64,000 nt of DNA, from assembly GCA_000818945.1 (NCBI GenBank), contig KN805401.1, positions 1 through 64,000 of the forward strand. Reading direction: 5' to 3'. Of this stretch, positions 1-11,350 are shown piece after piece. Position numbers and translations under genes: made by a program. Positions within the stretch are counted from its first letter, which is position 1, and each line of letters starts with the position of its first letter. Source of the DNA: Schizochytrium sp. CCTCC M209059. Its lineage: Eukaryota > Sar > Bigyra > Thraustochytrida > Thraustochytriidae. The notes beneath the pieces were generated by a model. The model was not told the origin of the DNA and made no database searches. It was given only the letters and a program-made list of their open reading frames with translations.

Positions 1-336
1 GGTGTGTGCATGGCGAGCGTGCTTGTGCTCGTGCGTCCGTGCGGGGCGTGACGAAATGGAGAGAGGCAAGGAATGAAGGAAGAAAGGGAAGAAAGTAAAC
101 TTTTGTTAGGGCAAGAGATCGGTGCAGAAATGGGGAGAATCAATTGCTTGATGAAGAGGTTGCGTTCTGCAGCTGCATTGGCAGGCAGTGCGCCTCGAGG
201 AAAACACTGTGAAGTGATGTATAGAATACAACTTATGTTGACGATCGCACTTCGAGACGATCACGTTTTGTAAACAAAACAAAACAAAACAAAACAAAGC
301 AAAGCAAAGCAAAACGAAGGAAAAACGCGGAACAAG
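1..336. other. Left edge, no gene seen
   Basis: No gene is supported here. From about 276 to 316 there are imperfect AAAAC and AAAGC pentanucleotide repeats, lying just beyond the stop codon of the minus-strand TPR gene, so this is probably its 3' flank. A 66-codon plus-strand open frame at 73-273 has nothing recognisable in it. Confidence 0.5.
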
Positions 337-974
337 TCAGACCGCAGCGACGGCCTGCGCCTCGAGCTCGATCTGGATCTCTATAAGGAGCTGCCAGTCC
401 GCGTCAAAACCATCTTTTAGTTCGCAACCCCCCCCCCCCCCCCCCCCCGCCCCCGTTAGTTTGAGTCTTTCGACCGTAAAACCGGCATTCTTCACGTACC
501 GTTCACGCATGTCGTGAACATGCGCAGCGCTTTGACGAGGTCGCCGTTCATGTAGTAGGCATAGCCGAGCAAATGAACGCCACGCAAGTTTTTACCTGGA
601 GTTTCCGTCTGCAATTGCGAGACCTTTTCGCGTCAGCTACTTTGTCTTGCGTCTGGCAAGCCAAGAAGGGAAAAGGACCAATAGCTAACTCACATAGACC
701 TCGAGTGTCCGAACGGCGCGAGCGTAGTCGCCCATATTGTACAAATCTTTCGCTGTCTGTGCTTGTTGCTCAATCATCAGTCAATCCCGATGTTCACGCG
801 TGAGTCCTTCATCCTTCGGGCTATCTATATACCTGCCAGTGTAGTAACATAGAACGCAGTTCATTTCTTCTTTCGTACGAGCGCTGTCAGCTAACGCACC
901 ATAAAGAGGTCCACCGATGTGGGTTTGCGGTCGAGCTTTGCTGCGAACCAAGAAAGCACCTCATCCTTGGTCAT
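337..974 (-). CDS. Small TPR-like protein, four exons
   Basis: Read on the minus strand, four exons (974-900, 756-694, 608-500, 413-337) join in frame to a 107-residue protein starting MTKDEVLSWF and ending at TGA 339-337. The introns are 143, 85 and 86 nt, and each starts GTGCGT, GTGAGT or GTACGT and ends in AG. The protein has TPR-like helical pairs, for example GDYARAVRTLEVY and GYAYYMNGDLVKALRMF. It aligns over its whole length with the plus-strand gene that starts 447 bp away: both end in DWQLL(I/V)E(I/L) after a TPR-like helix. The exact role is unknown; TPR proteins are protein-interaction scaffolds. The exon structure is inferred from splice consensus and continuous similarity to the neighbour, not from transcripts. 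Confidence 0.72.
428..448 (+). repeat. Poly-C run inside an intron
   Basis: A run of 21 C (G on the minus strand) lies inside the third intron of the minus-strand TPR gene. Its length is likely unreliable in the assembly. Confidence 0.9.
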
Positions 975-1420
975 TGCAGCGTGCAGGCCTTCGGCTCCGC
1001 TCATCGTCCCTCTCTACGCCTAAGCCCGCCCTCTCGCGTTCGTTGCTGGCACTGCCGCGGCCGCCGCCGGTGGTGGCCCAGCGCAGTCGCAATGCGATAG
1101 TCTTTTGCGCGCAAAGCGCCCCCGTTGTGCGCGTCCCATAAAGCCGTTGTAATCCTCCTTTTCCTTCGAGTTCAAGTTCGAGCAAGGCCTGATGAGACGT
1201 CCCCGATACCGAAACGTGAAGCCCATTGGCACCGGGAGGGCCGGCGCAAGAGCATTTCGGGCTCGTGGCCGTGCCCTGTGGCACCGGCGACATCGAGGCT
1301 TTGACAGCGAGCGAGCCGTAGGCGCGAAGGAAGCCGCACGCAGCCTTGCCGCGATCGAGCCAAAGCCAACGAGTCAGCCCTTGCGTCCTCAGGCTGACGA
1401 AGCAAACAAACACTAAGAAG
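975..1420. promoter_or_regulatory. Shared upstream region of divergent TPR genes
   Basis: The 446 bp between the start codons of the two divergent TPR genes holds no supported gene. Open frames here on both strands are GC-driven. By position it must contain both 5' leaders and promoters; no specific element is recognisable. Confidence 0.45.
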
Positions 1421-1801
1421 ATGGAGCCCGAGGAAGGCAAGGAGCCCAGCGAAGAGGTCTCCGTGGTGGAGGTCGCGCAGGATCTCCGAAGCGGAAACGA
1501 CGCCGAACAATGGATCAAACGCAAGCTGGGCTTGTTACCCAAGACCTCGCTCGGTTGGTTTCGAGCCGGAGTGGGGTTTTACAACAAAAAACAGTACGCG
1601 CTCTCGATTCAGTGTTTCCAGCGAAGCGTGGACCTCGATCCGAAAAATTACAACGCATATCAGATCATGGCGCGTGCATGTATTGCTGTCAATCGTCGCA
1701 ACGATGCCATTATGGCGCTCAAGGAGTCAGTCAAGCTTGATAATCCATCCGATTGGCAGCTTCTTGTCGAACTTACAGGCGGTCAAACGAAAGCCAGATA
1801 A
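1421..1801 (+). CDS. Small TPR-domain protein, intronless
   Basis: This 126-residue protein starts at the ATG of MEPEEGKEP, which I chose because the frame upstream continues only through non-ATG sequence. An acidic N-terminus is followed from about residue 30 by tetratricopeptide-like helices: GWFRAGVGFYNKKQYALSIQ, then PKNYNAYQIMARACIAVNRR, then a last helix ending DNPSDWQLLVEL. It is colinear with the spliced minus-strand gene next to it and shares that gene's terminal DWQLL motif, so the two are probably paralogues from an inverted duplication or retroposition. Function is not recognised beyond protein-protein interaction. There is no signal peptide or membrane segment. Confidence 0.75.
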   Translation: MEPEEGKEPSEEVSVVEVAQDLRSGNDAEQWIKRKLGLLPKTSLGWFRAGVGFYNKKQYALSIQCFQRSVDLDPKNYNAYQIMARACIAVNRRNDAIMALKESVKLDNPSDWQLLVELTGGQTKAR

Positions 1802-1888
1802 CTATTGACAATCCTTTCTGATTCTGGCATTGTACTTGGCGGTCTGGACGAAACAAAGGTCTTTCTGTCGCCACATTCAAATGTGTCG

Positions 1889-1919
<31 letters not shown>

Positions 1920-2177
1920 AAGGAAGGAAGGAAGGAAGGAAGGAAGGAAGGAAGGAAGGAAGGAAGGAAGGAAGGAAGGAAGGAAGGAAGGAAGGAAGGA
2001 AGGAAGGAAGGAAGGAAGGAAGGAAGGAAGGAAGGAAGGAAGGAAGGAAGGAAGGAAGGAAGGAAGGAAGGAAGGAAGGAAGGAAGGAAGGAAGGAAGGA
2101 AGGAAGGAAGGAAGGAAGGAAGGAAGGAAGGAAGGAAGGAAGGAAGGAAGGAAGGAAGGAAGGAAGGAAGGAAGGAA
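1889..2177 (+). repeat. (TA)n followed by (GGAA)65 microsatellite
   Basis: About 29 bp of TA dinucleotides run directly into about 260 bp of perfect GGAA. The array lies between the convergent 3' ends of the TPR gene (stop at 1801) and TAF6 (stop at 2192). GGAA has no stop codon in any frame, so long GRKE or FLPS open frames across it are artefacts. Confidence 0.97.
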
Positions 2178-2191
2178 AGAGGAGGCAATCA

Positions 2192-3496
2192 TCAGACAAA
2201 GAGAAAGAGGTGGGAAGAAGAAGCGGCGTCATGTGGTTGCCATGGAATGGTGGCCTCCCCGGCGGCCAGAGCGACAGCCCGTGCCATCCCAGCATGCTCC
2301 TCTAGTAAAATAGCCTTGGACAGCTCAGGCGAAGCGCAGGCTCTCAAGTACGAGCCAAAGGCTGACTGCAAGGCGCCGACACAATGCTGTGCCTCCCGCC
2401 GCTCAAGAATTGACCTCGAACGCAACATTGCCTTGCTGTAACGACGCAAGAGCTTGGCCATGACTGGCAGTAAGACTGCTTGCACCGTGAGCGGCCCCAT
2501 GGCTGCGATGCCTACAATCGCGCCGTACTGCGTCGTCAGCGGCTTGTCCTTGCGCATGAGCGCGTCGCGCAGCGTGTTCTGCACACGAGGTTTGATGTTT
2601 TGGTATGTGTCGCCATACTGGCCGTAGACAATGGGAATGAGCGTTGCTGCGGCATCGCGCAAAGACCAATGGTCCTGAAAAGGAGACGTGCACAACCGTC
2701 GGTGCACAATACACGTCATGATGGGCGGCATCATCTCGTGCAGATAGAGTTCTTTGTCGAGGTTTGGGTTAATGAGGATACAGCGCGTAAGACGCATCAC
2801 CGACTTGAGCAGTGCTAGGTTGCTCAAACTCTTGTTCACCTGATCAAATATAAACTTGGCCAGATACGGCATGAGCTGCTGGAGGCCCGGGTCCACGGCG
2901 AGACTTGCGTACACTGACTCGGCGGCGGCGCTATTGCCCAGAGCGGCCTCGACGACCGCCAGTACCACCTTTTCATAGTATATTTGAAGCTCTTTAGTCA
3001 GCACGTGCTTGGCGATGCCATTTTGCGGATCGCTCTTGACCTTTTCTTTGGCCGTGCCCTGGCCTTCGAGCAGGTGCGGGTTTTCCGCGATTGTGGGTTG
3101 CACACCGTTAATGGCGAGCCAATGGATTCCAAACGAGGGTCGAAGCGGGACCTTTTTTGGCAGGAAAAGCTGCTCGCTATCTTCGAGGATGCGTCCCAGG
3201 TCCACGTCCTCTTGCTCCAAAAAGTACAAGTTTTGATACTGTAAAAACTTGAACCGATCTGGTTTCGAGACGCCGAATCCGTGCACGACGGGGATCTTGC
3301 GCACGCGGAGCGCGTTCTCTACGTCGTTGGTTGTGAGCCGCTGTCTTCGTGCGCGCCGCATGAACTTGCCGGCATCCTGTACGAGGTGGCGTAGCCGGTA
3401 CTCGACCTCTGCGGCCACCTGCGCCAACACGCTTTCCGCGTTCACGCCGAGCTCCTCGGCCACCACGGACACAGAGTCTTCGCTCACGACCTCCAT
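2192..3496 (-). CDS. TAF6: Transcription initiation factor TFIID subunit 6
   Basis: TAF6 is a histone-fold subunit of TFIID (and of SAGA-type complexes in many eukaryotes), acting in RNA polymerase II promoter recognition in the nucleus. The 434-residue protein starts at MEVVSEDSV; the frame extends upstream only through a GTG. Residues 1-70 form a histone fold that pairs with TAF9, including the LTTNDVENALRVRKIPVVHG segment typical of TAF6. A linker is followed at about 150-400 by the TAF6 HEAT-repeat domain (YYEKVVLAVV, LQQLMPYLAKFIFDQVN, WSLRDAAATLIPIVYGQYG). It is shorter than the human protein (677 residues), lacking the long tail, and the last residues run to within 15 bp of the GGAA array. 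It is intronless. Confidence 0.93.
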   Translation of the reverse strand: MEVVSEDSVSVVAEELGVNAESVLAQVAAEVEYRLRHLVQDAGKFMRRARRQRLTTNDVENALRVRKIPVVHGFGVSKPDRFKFLQYQNLYFLEQEDVDLGRILEDSEQLFLPKKVPLRPSFGIHWLAINGVQPTIAENPHLLEGQGTAKEKVKSDPQNGIAKHVLTKELQIYYEKVVLAVVEAALGNSAAAESVYASLAVDPGLQQLMPYLAKFIFDQVNKSLSNLALLKSVMRLTRCILINPNLDKELYLHEMMPPIMTCIVHRRLCTSPFQDHWSLRDAAATLIPIVYGQYGDTYQNIKPRVQNTLRDALMRKDKPLTTQYGAIVGIAAMGPLTVQAVLLPVMAKLLRRYSKAMLRSRSILERREAQHCVGALQSAFGSYLRACASPELSKAILLEEHAGMARAVALAAGEATIPWQPHDAASSSHLFLFV

Positions 3497-3572
3497 TCTC
3501 GCCGCGCGCCCGCGCGCCACCAGCAGCCGCCGCGCCGCGCCGCGTCGCGCGAGACTTTGCCCCCTTCGCAGC

Positions 3573-3612
<40 letters not shown>

Positions 3613-4690
3613 GTCGCCGTCCTCCCTGTCGCCTCTTCGCGCGGGCGCCGAGGGCCGCCGGCGACTGCGGCCGGCGCCACGCGCGCGGCGCTAGGCCTCT
3701 ATCGCGCGCGAGACCCGCCGAGTCTAGCGGCGAGCGGCTTTGGCGGCGGCTTTGGCGGCGTCAGCGATGGCGCTTTGCAGTTTGGATTTTGCTCGCGGCC
3801 CAACGAGAGTCCGCCTTTATTACTATTTTTACCAGGCCTAGGCCCGGCCCATCATCAACATTGAGCTCGCTCGACGAGAGAAGACCAGCGACATCGAGGA
3901 CCACATGGCGAGGACGACGGAAAGAGGGGGAGGACAGGGTCATGAGGCGGCATCGGGTTTTTGATGCGTCGAGCTTTTTTGCCAGAATAATGCTTGGGTA
4001 AACTTGGTCTTTTTCACGAATCAATGGAGCTTCTTGAGAAGGGAGGATAACGTGAAGGTGCTTGCTTGGAAACCAAACTTGGTACATGAGCTCGCAAAGA
4101 ACAATCTCGAAGACGCTGCTAACCTCTTCTCAAGCAAGCCAGCTTCCGGAATTTTTATCGTCGGCCAACGAGCGCACCGAGCCCAGCAGGCGCATCTTGC
4201 CTCTTCCCTGAGCGCGGACCGCTTCTGCAGGCGTCAGGCCTAAGAATTAGACCCTTACAAGGGTCGCTGCATTTTTCTTGGCGAAGAGCGAGCGCTCCAT
4301 TCGCAGAAAACCTTTGCGCGCAAAAGGACTCTCGACTAGTGCGTGTACGAAGGAGGGCCCGAAGGCACAGCGACCGACAGATCGCTGCGCGGACGCCCGC
4401 TCGCTCGCTAAGGTAGGTGCGAGAGGCGGGCGCGGTCTCTTGCAGCGTGCAGATGTGGCTGAAGCGTGGCACCTCGACGAGCTGCTGGCGCTGGTGCTGC
4501 AGCGAGGAGGCTTCTTTCGCTTGCAGCAGCTGCGGCAAGCGCGGGCGAGAGAGCAAGCGAAGGCGGGCGGACGGCTTGACGGCTTTCCACGGACTCAAGA
4601 CTGACAGCTCTGATGCTCATACCATTTATTCATGCTTCAAATCGCAGGTCTCCTCTACAGGAAAAAGAGAGAAAAAGAAACAGAAGAAAG
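3497..4690. other. TAF6/TIM10 intergenic region
   Basis: No gene can be defended in this 1.2-kb divergent interval. It contains a (GCT)n tract at 3574-3610 just upstream of TAF6. Open frames exist on both strands at 3761-4111 and 4155-4604. The minus-strand reading at 3761-4087 (MYQVWFPSKHLHVILP...) has mixed residue composition and could be an exon, but no family or convincing splice partner was found. Confidence 0.4.
3574..3610 (+). repeat. (GCT)n trinucleotide repeat
   Basis: About 12 uninterrupted GCT/CTG units lie about 80 bp upstream of the TAF6 start codon, in its probable 5' leader. Confidence 0.95.
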
Positions 4691-5131
4691 ATGTCGGCCT
4701 TTGGACTTGGCGGCGGCGGCTTTGGCGGCCGCGGCCAGGAGCACCCCCAGCTTAAGGCAGCCAAGATTCAGGCCGAGGGCGCCACTGACTTGTATAACCG
4801 CATGGCCGACATGTGCTTCGAAAAGTGCATTGGCAAGTACCAGGAGGCCGATCTCAACGTGGGAGAGATGTCGTGCACCGATCGCTGCGTGTCCAAGTTC
4901 ATGGAGTCATACAAGAAGGTTGGCGACAAGCTCCAGGGTAAGTTTTTCTGCCGCGCGCAGGCATCTTGAATCCGTGCATTCATCGATTCCTTCTTTACAA
5001 AATGATGGGCGAAAAGCTGACGTCCGTCCCATGAGGCCATTCAACACGCACACACAGAGTTCCAGCAGATGGAGCAGGCCAAAATGCAGCAGACCCAGCA
5101 GGCTCAGCAGATGATGGGCGGCATGCAGTAG
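4691..5131 (+). CDS. TIM10: Mitochondrial intermembrane chaperone Tim10, two exons
   Basis: Small Tim proteins form hexameric chaperones (Tim9-Tim10) in the mitochondrial intermembrane space that escort carrier and beta-barrel precursors. Exon 1 is 4691-4937 and exon 2 is 5058-5131. The 120-nt intron starts GTAAGT and ends CACAG, and splices in phase 1 to give 106 residues. The twin CX3C motifs are Cys42/Cys46 (CFEKC) and Cys62/Cys66 (CTDRC), with 15 residues between the pairs, which is the family spacing for two disulfides. The segment before the first pair, DLYNRMADM, matches the Tim10 helix. The Gln/Met-rich tail QMMGGMQ comes from exon 2. Without the splice, exon 1 runs into a short unrelated tail. 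It is divergent from TAF6. Confidence 0.93.
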
Positions 5132-5305
5132 AACGTAGTCGCTTTGACCACAAACAGACATCAAAAGAGAGTACATGATAAATTTCGATAAATTTTGCTG
5201 ATCCTTTCTTTGTAAACATTTGGAAAGAAAGAAAGAAAGAAAGAAACACAGACCGTATCGAGCGAGACCTTGCATTTGTAACTTTTCCCCTTGCTTGCGG
5301 CTACT

Positions 5306-5482
5306 ATGCCAGAGTCGTATCGTCCACGCTCTATCTCCAAATCTGCCATTCAGCTTGCTGCTCGTGCTGTTCGAAATCCGAAAAAGCTAACAGATCCATT
5401 CACCAACGTCTGCGGCCTCAACACATCATCTTATTTGCGCACGCGGAGACCAAGAAGACAAATCAGCACACAGAAAACTTGA
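5306..5482 (+). CDS. Possible small ORF, 58 residues
   Basis: An ATG-initiated 58-codon frame (MPESYRPRSISKSAIQ...) sits between TIM10 and the convergent VTT gene. It is rich in Arg, Lys and Ser and shows no known motif. Its opposite strand is also partly open, so coding status is doubtful. It could equally be 3' untranslated sequence. Confidence 0.2.
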   Translation: MPESYRPRSISKSAIQLAARAVRNPKKLTDPFTNVCGLNTSSYLRTRRPRRQISTQKT

Positions 5483-5566
5483 ATGAAACAAACACATCGA
5501 GCTGTGCATGTGACTCTACCATCCCTCTCGTGCAAAATGTGCTGTACCACGGTGCGAAGCAAGGCC

Positions 5567-6658
5567 TCAGGCTGCTTCTTCGTCCTCATCATTTGACACT
5601 TGCGCTCGCGATGTACTCTCGTCAAGATCGTCCAAGTCGACACCATCCGCCTCTGCAAGTTTGCGGAATTGCCTTCGGCCTACAATGGTGAGCAACACCA
5701 CTGCGAGAATGGTCGCCACAATGCCAACAACAATGATCACAATGCGGATCGTCTTGGCCTGCGCACTCTCCTCGCACAAATCAGGATACACTTGTGAGCC
5801 GTTGTCAGACAGATTGGCCATAGGCGTTCCCTCGAAAGCCGCAGATCCCACAAGCGCACCGATAAAGACGAATGCAAAGGTGCCTGGAATGATGCCCAAT
5901 GAAGTGGCAAGCACGTAGTCACGCAACTCGCACGAGGTGCTACCCATGATAAAATTGAAGACGTTAAACGGAACAATGGGAGAAAGACGCAGCAGCAAGG
6001 TGATACGAAAACCTTGCTGCTCGAGTGCTTTATCGAGCGCTTTGATGACACGAAATTTCTTCGCCCACTGGTTAATGACCTCGCGCAAGAGGTACCGTCC
6101 CATGAGAAAGGCCATGGTGGCCCCGACCGAAGCGCCGACGATGACCGCCGTGGCTGCCACAGCAGTGCCTTTGCCGAGCCCAAGGGCAGTGCCAAAGGCA
6201 ACACCGGAGCCAATGGTAAGCACACTGCCAGGAATGAGCGCCATGGTCAGCACTGCGTACACAAGTGCAGTCACGGCCCAGCCTTCGCCCGGATGCTCGC
6301 TGATCCACTCGAGCACCGCCTGAAAGCCCACAGCGAGGCATGAGCTGCTTTGGATGCAGGTGTTGGGATCCTCCCCACTAGGGACCCAGGCCTCCTCGTC
6401 CGAGTCTGTCCGCGAGCACCGGAAGCTCTGCCCCGGCTCGACAGTACCGTCGCTTGTGGCGTTGAGCAAACCTTCACAGTAGAGCCTCTGCACGCGGTCC
6501 TGTTCGGTCTCGGTCATCATACAAGAGCACGTCAGCGCGTCAATGACGGCTGCCACGATGACGGCCAGGAGCAAGGCCACCATGAGCAGCTGCTTCCAGC
6601 GTCGTCGCGCGCACTCTACCGAGACGAGGCCGCCACAAGCGCTCCGAGTCCCCGCCAT
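5567..6658 (-). CDS. VTT-domain (SNARE-associated Golgi / TVP38-TMEM64 type) membrane protein
   Basis: This 363-residue integral membrane protein belongs to the VTT/DedA superfamily, whose eukaryotic members (TVP38, TMEM41, TMEM64, VMP1) act in Golgi/ER membranes; several are lipid scramblases. It has one N-terminal membrane helix (about 24-44) and then a Cys-containing luminal loop (about 45-110) with a possible N-glycosylation site. The VTT core at about 120-270 includes ALIPGSVLTIGSGVAFG, the re-entrant LLLRLSPIVPFNVFNFIMG and GIIPGTFAFVFIGALVG. A last helix (about 305-327) leads to an acidic cytoplasmic tail (DLDDLDESTS, DEDEEAA). The start is an ATG with no longer frame. It is convergent with the TIM10 side. 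The family is clear; which subfamily is not. Confidence 0.87.
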   Translation of the reverse strand: MAGTRSACGGLVSVECARRRWKQLLMVALLLAVIVAAVIDALTCSCMMTETEQDRVQRLYCEGLLNATSDGTVEPGQSFRCSRTDSDEEAWVPSGEDPNTCIQSSSCLAVGFQAVLEWISEHPGEGWAVTALVYAVLTMALIPGSVLTIGSGVAFGTALGLGKGTAVAATAVIVGASVGATMAFLMGRYLLREVINQWAKKFRVIKALDKALEQQGFRITLLLRLSPIVPFNVFNFIMGSTSCELRDYVLATSLGIIPGTFAFVFIGALVGSAAFEGTPMANLSDNGSQVYPDLCEESAQAKTIRIVIIVVGIVATILAVVLLTIVGRRQFRKLAEADGVDLDDLDESTSRAQVSNDEDEEAA

Positions 6659-8962
<2,304 letters not shown>

Positions 8963-9078
8963 ACGTGCAGGCGAGCGAGCAAGGCTTGGCGAGACCTCCT
9001 CACGCACGAAGAGGCACCGCCGTGCCGTCGCCGGTCGCAGAAGTGAAGGTACGAGGAGCAAGGCATCGCGCGTCAACC

Positions 9079-10584
9079 ATGTCGTCGGCGCTCTTCGAGC
9101 AACGCAAGGAAGCGCTGCGCAAGCAGGTGCTGCTCGAGTCGTTTCATAGCGTGGACTATGACCTGCTGGACAGCGAGGTAGAAAAGCGTGCGGAAAAGGC
9201 CTTTGACGAGCTGCTGCGCAACGATGAAGACCTCGACCCCAGCGATCACCTCATGCACACTCGACGCACCGCGCAAAAGAGCCCCGTGTTCAAGGTCCTC
9301 GAAAAGATGCCCAAGGGTGCCCTCTTGCACACGCACGGCATCGCCACTGGGCCCTTTGAAGCGCTCGTGAAACGACTCCAAGCGGACGACCTCGTGTACA
9401 TTTACGTGGGCCCCGAGCTGGACGAAGAAGGAGCCGCCGACGTAGAAGCCCGTGCGCCAGGCTCCGAGGCGCACCACGAGAAGACCGTGATCGAGGGTGA
9501 AATCCGGTACATGACCAACCGCGAGGCGACCAATCACATGCAGACCCGCGGAGGCTGGGTCCCGATCAGCGACCTCGACGAGGCCGAGGTGCTCGCATAT
9601 CTGCAGGTCTCGCCCGATACCCCGCGCGACAAGCGCTGGACAGTCTTTCAGCACTGCTGGAACCGCGTTCGCGAGCTCTCGGACGCCTTGCCGCTCTGGG
9701 ACGGCCGCGATTCCTACTTTTGGGATATTCTCACGCAGCTTCTCAAGACCGGCGTCAACTACGTAGAGATCAAGCAGCTCATCCCAGAGGGCTTTGTCAA
9801 ACCAGAGAATAACGGCGAGCGAATTAACCGGGAAGCCACTATTGACGAGTTCATGGACACCTTCATTGCTACTGTCGAGCTTTTTAAAAAGGAAAACCCG
9901 ACCTTTGTGGGCGCCAAGATGGTGTGGTCTGCGCTCAAGGTCCTTTCCCCTGAAGTTGTGCGCAATAATGTAGATACTGTGTTGAGACTGGAAGAAAAGT
10001 ACCCCGGCTGGATTGCTGGTTTCGATCTGGTGGGCCACGAGGACTCTAATAAGCCTATTTCGACCTATGTCGACGCCCTCGCGTACTACAAGGATCGCGG
10101 CGGCCGCCTCCTTCTTCACGCTGGCGAGACCATTGACCCCAACAACGAGCAGCTGTACGACGCGATCGCTCTCGGTTGCGAGCGCATTGGCCACGCCTAT
10201 GCGCTCCCCAAGCATCCGTCTCTCGTGCGCATCGTCAAGGAGCGCGGTATTACTGTCGAGTGCTGCCCCATGTCCAACCAGTGCCTTGGTTATGTTGACG
10301 ATCTTCGCAACCACCCTGGTCTCATGATGCTTAACGCTGGCGTCAAGATCACTATTTCATCCGACGACGCAGCCACCTTTGGGTATGATGACGTGACTTA
10401 CGATTTTGCGCTGGTTGCCAAGGCCTGGGGCCTGACGCTTGCGCAGCTCAAGCACCTTGCGCGCGCGAGCTTCCGCTGCTCCACGCTCGATCACGACGCT
10501 GTTCTCGAGGCGCAGGCCCAGTTTGACAAGGACTGGTCTAATTTTCTCAAGTCCGAGGTCGTCGCGGAGCATCTCCTCAAGTGA
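9079..10584 (+). CDS. ADGF/ADA2-type adenosine deaminase
   Basis: The protein should deaminate adenosine or deoxyadenosine to inosine with a catalytic zinc. It is 501 residues, starting at ATG 9079 (MSSALFEQRKEALRKQ); the upstream continuation is AAGC-repeat readthrough. The metal-binding HxH is GALLHTHGIA (about residue 84). Further family motifs are GFDLVGHEDSNKP, the catalytic region LLLHAGETIDPNN (about 346), CERIGHAYALPKHP, ITVECCPMSNQCLGY and ITISSDDAATFG (about 427). The N-terminal helical extension and the GHED motif are those of adenosine-deaminase-related growth factors rather than cytosolic ADA1. No obvious signal peptide is present, unlike secreted ADGFs, so it is probably intracellular. 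It is intronless. Confidence 0.9.
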   Translation: MSSALFEQRKEALRKQVLLESFHSVDYDLLDSEVEKRAEKAFDELLRNDEDLDPSDHLMHTRRTAQKSPVFKVLEKMPKGALLHTHGIATGPFEALVKRLQADDLVYIYVGPELDEEGAADVEARAPGSEAHHEKTVIEGEIRYMTNREATNHMQTRGGWVPISDLDEAEVLAYLQVSPDTPRDKRWTVFQHCWNRVRELSDALPLWDGRDSYFWDILTQLLKTGVNYVEIKQLIPEGFVKPENNGERINREATIDEFMDTFIATVELFKKENPTFVGAKMVWSALKVLSPEVVRNNVDTVLRLEEKYPGWIAGFDLVGHEDSNKPISTYVDALAYYKDRGGRLLLHAGETIDPNNEQLYDAIALGCERIGHAYALPKHPSLVRIVKERGITVECCPMSNQCLGYVDDLRNHPGLMMLNAGVKITISSDDAATFGYDDVTYDFALVAKAWGLTLAQLKHLARASFRCSTLDHDAVLEAQAQFDKDWSNFLKSEVVAEHLLK

Positions 10585-10839
10585 GTTTAGTCTCACGACA
10601 TTTCCGAATGCCTCTACTAAGATAATCATGTCGTTTCTTGTCTACGTCTTGTTTTCTGCTCGCTTGAATCCAGACTTTTCTCCCCTTCGAGCTTTTCTTG
10701 CCGTTCGTTTCAGGCAATCTTGGACCTTGGACGTGCAACATCTTATCATCACCACAAACAGCAAATCGTCCTCCCTCTTCTTGTTCTTCTTTCCCCGAGA
10801 CCTGTTTTCCCTCCCCTTCTTTCATTCCCAAGATAAGGT

Positions 10840-11034
10840 TTAGGCGCTCTCAATATCATCATCATCCACAACATCACCATCATCGTCATCATCATAGCCA
10901 TCATCATAGCCATCATCCGTGCGCCCCGGCACGTTCTCCGCATCAACATCAGAGCCGAGCCAGCTTTCTCTTGCCGAAATGGTAGGGGTATCATACAAGT
11001 TTTTATTTATCCGACCACAAACTGATATAACAAT
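10840..11034 (-). CDS. Last exon of an unrecognised spliced gene with acidic tail
   Basis: On the minus strand an AG acceptor (plus 11035-11036) is followed by 64 codons and TAA at 10842-10840. The exon reads IVISVCGRINKNLYDT, then ARESWLGSDVDAENVPG, then a strongly acidic Asp/Gly/Tyr tail ending DDDDIESA. The CAT-repeat look of 10856-10918 on the plus strand is this Asp-rich coding. Upstream, 11080-11190 on the same strand has an open frame with SIKIADLDEL that may be the preceding exon, but the donor and first exon could not be fixed. No ATG-started full gene was assembled. The tail style is seen in nuclear and translation proteins, which is not enough to name it. Confidence 0.5.
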   Translation of the reverse strand: MVISVCGRINKNLYDTPTISARESWLGSDVDAENVPGRTDDGYDDGYDDDDDGDVVDDDDIESA

Positions 11035-11350
11035 CTGTGCGTCTACGGAGAAATATTGTTCTTATCGTGCCCCCCTAACCTCCCCCTTGGAGAGTATCTT
11101 CGTGTGCGCGGAATTGACTTCGTCGCGATGTGCAAAAACTCAACTCGTCCAAGTCCGCAATCTTGATTGAGCCCGATCCGGAGGCGCGGGCGACTGCTAC
11201 ACGCGCGAGGACGCGCAGAGAGGCTCGTCACGAGCCGCATCGCGTACGCTCGCCCATTATCGTCGGCTGGAACGGCGCGGGCAAAGCCCACGGAGGCGAC
11301 CGAGCTTCGACAGCAGCGACCTGAACCGGCACGGCGACGAGGAGAGCGCC

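Noticed and set aside
1773..2441. FLPS and GRKE repeat proteins
   Set aside because: Readthrough of the GGAA array in all frames.
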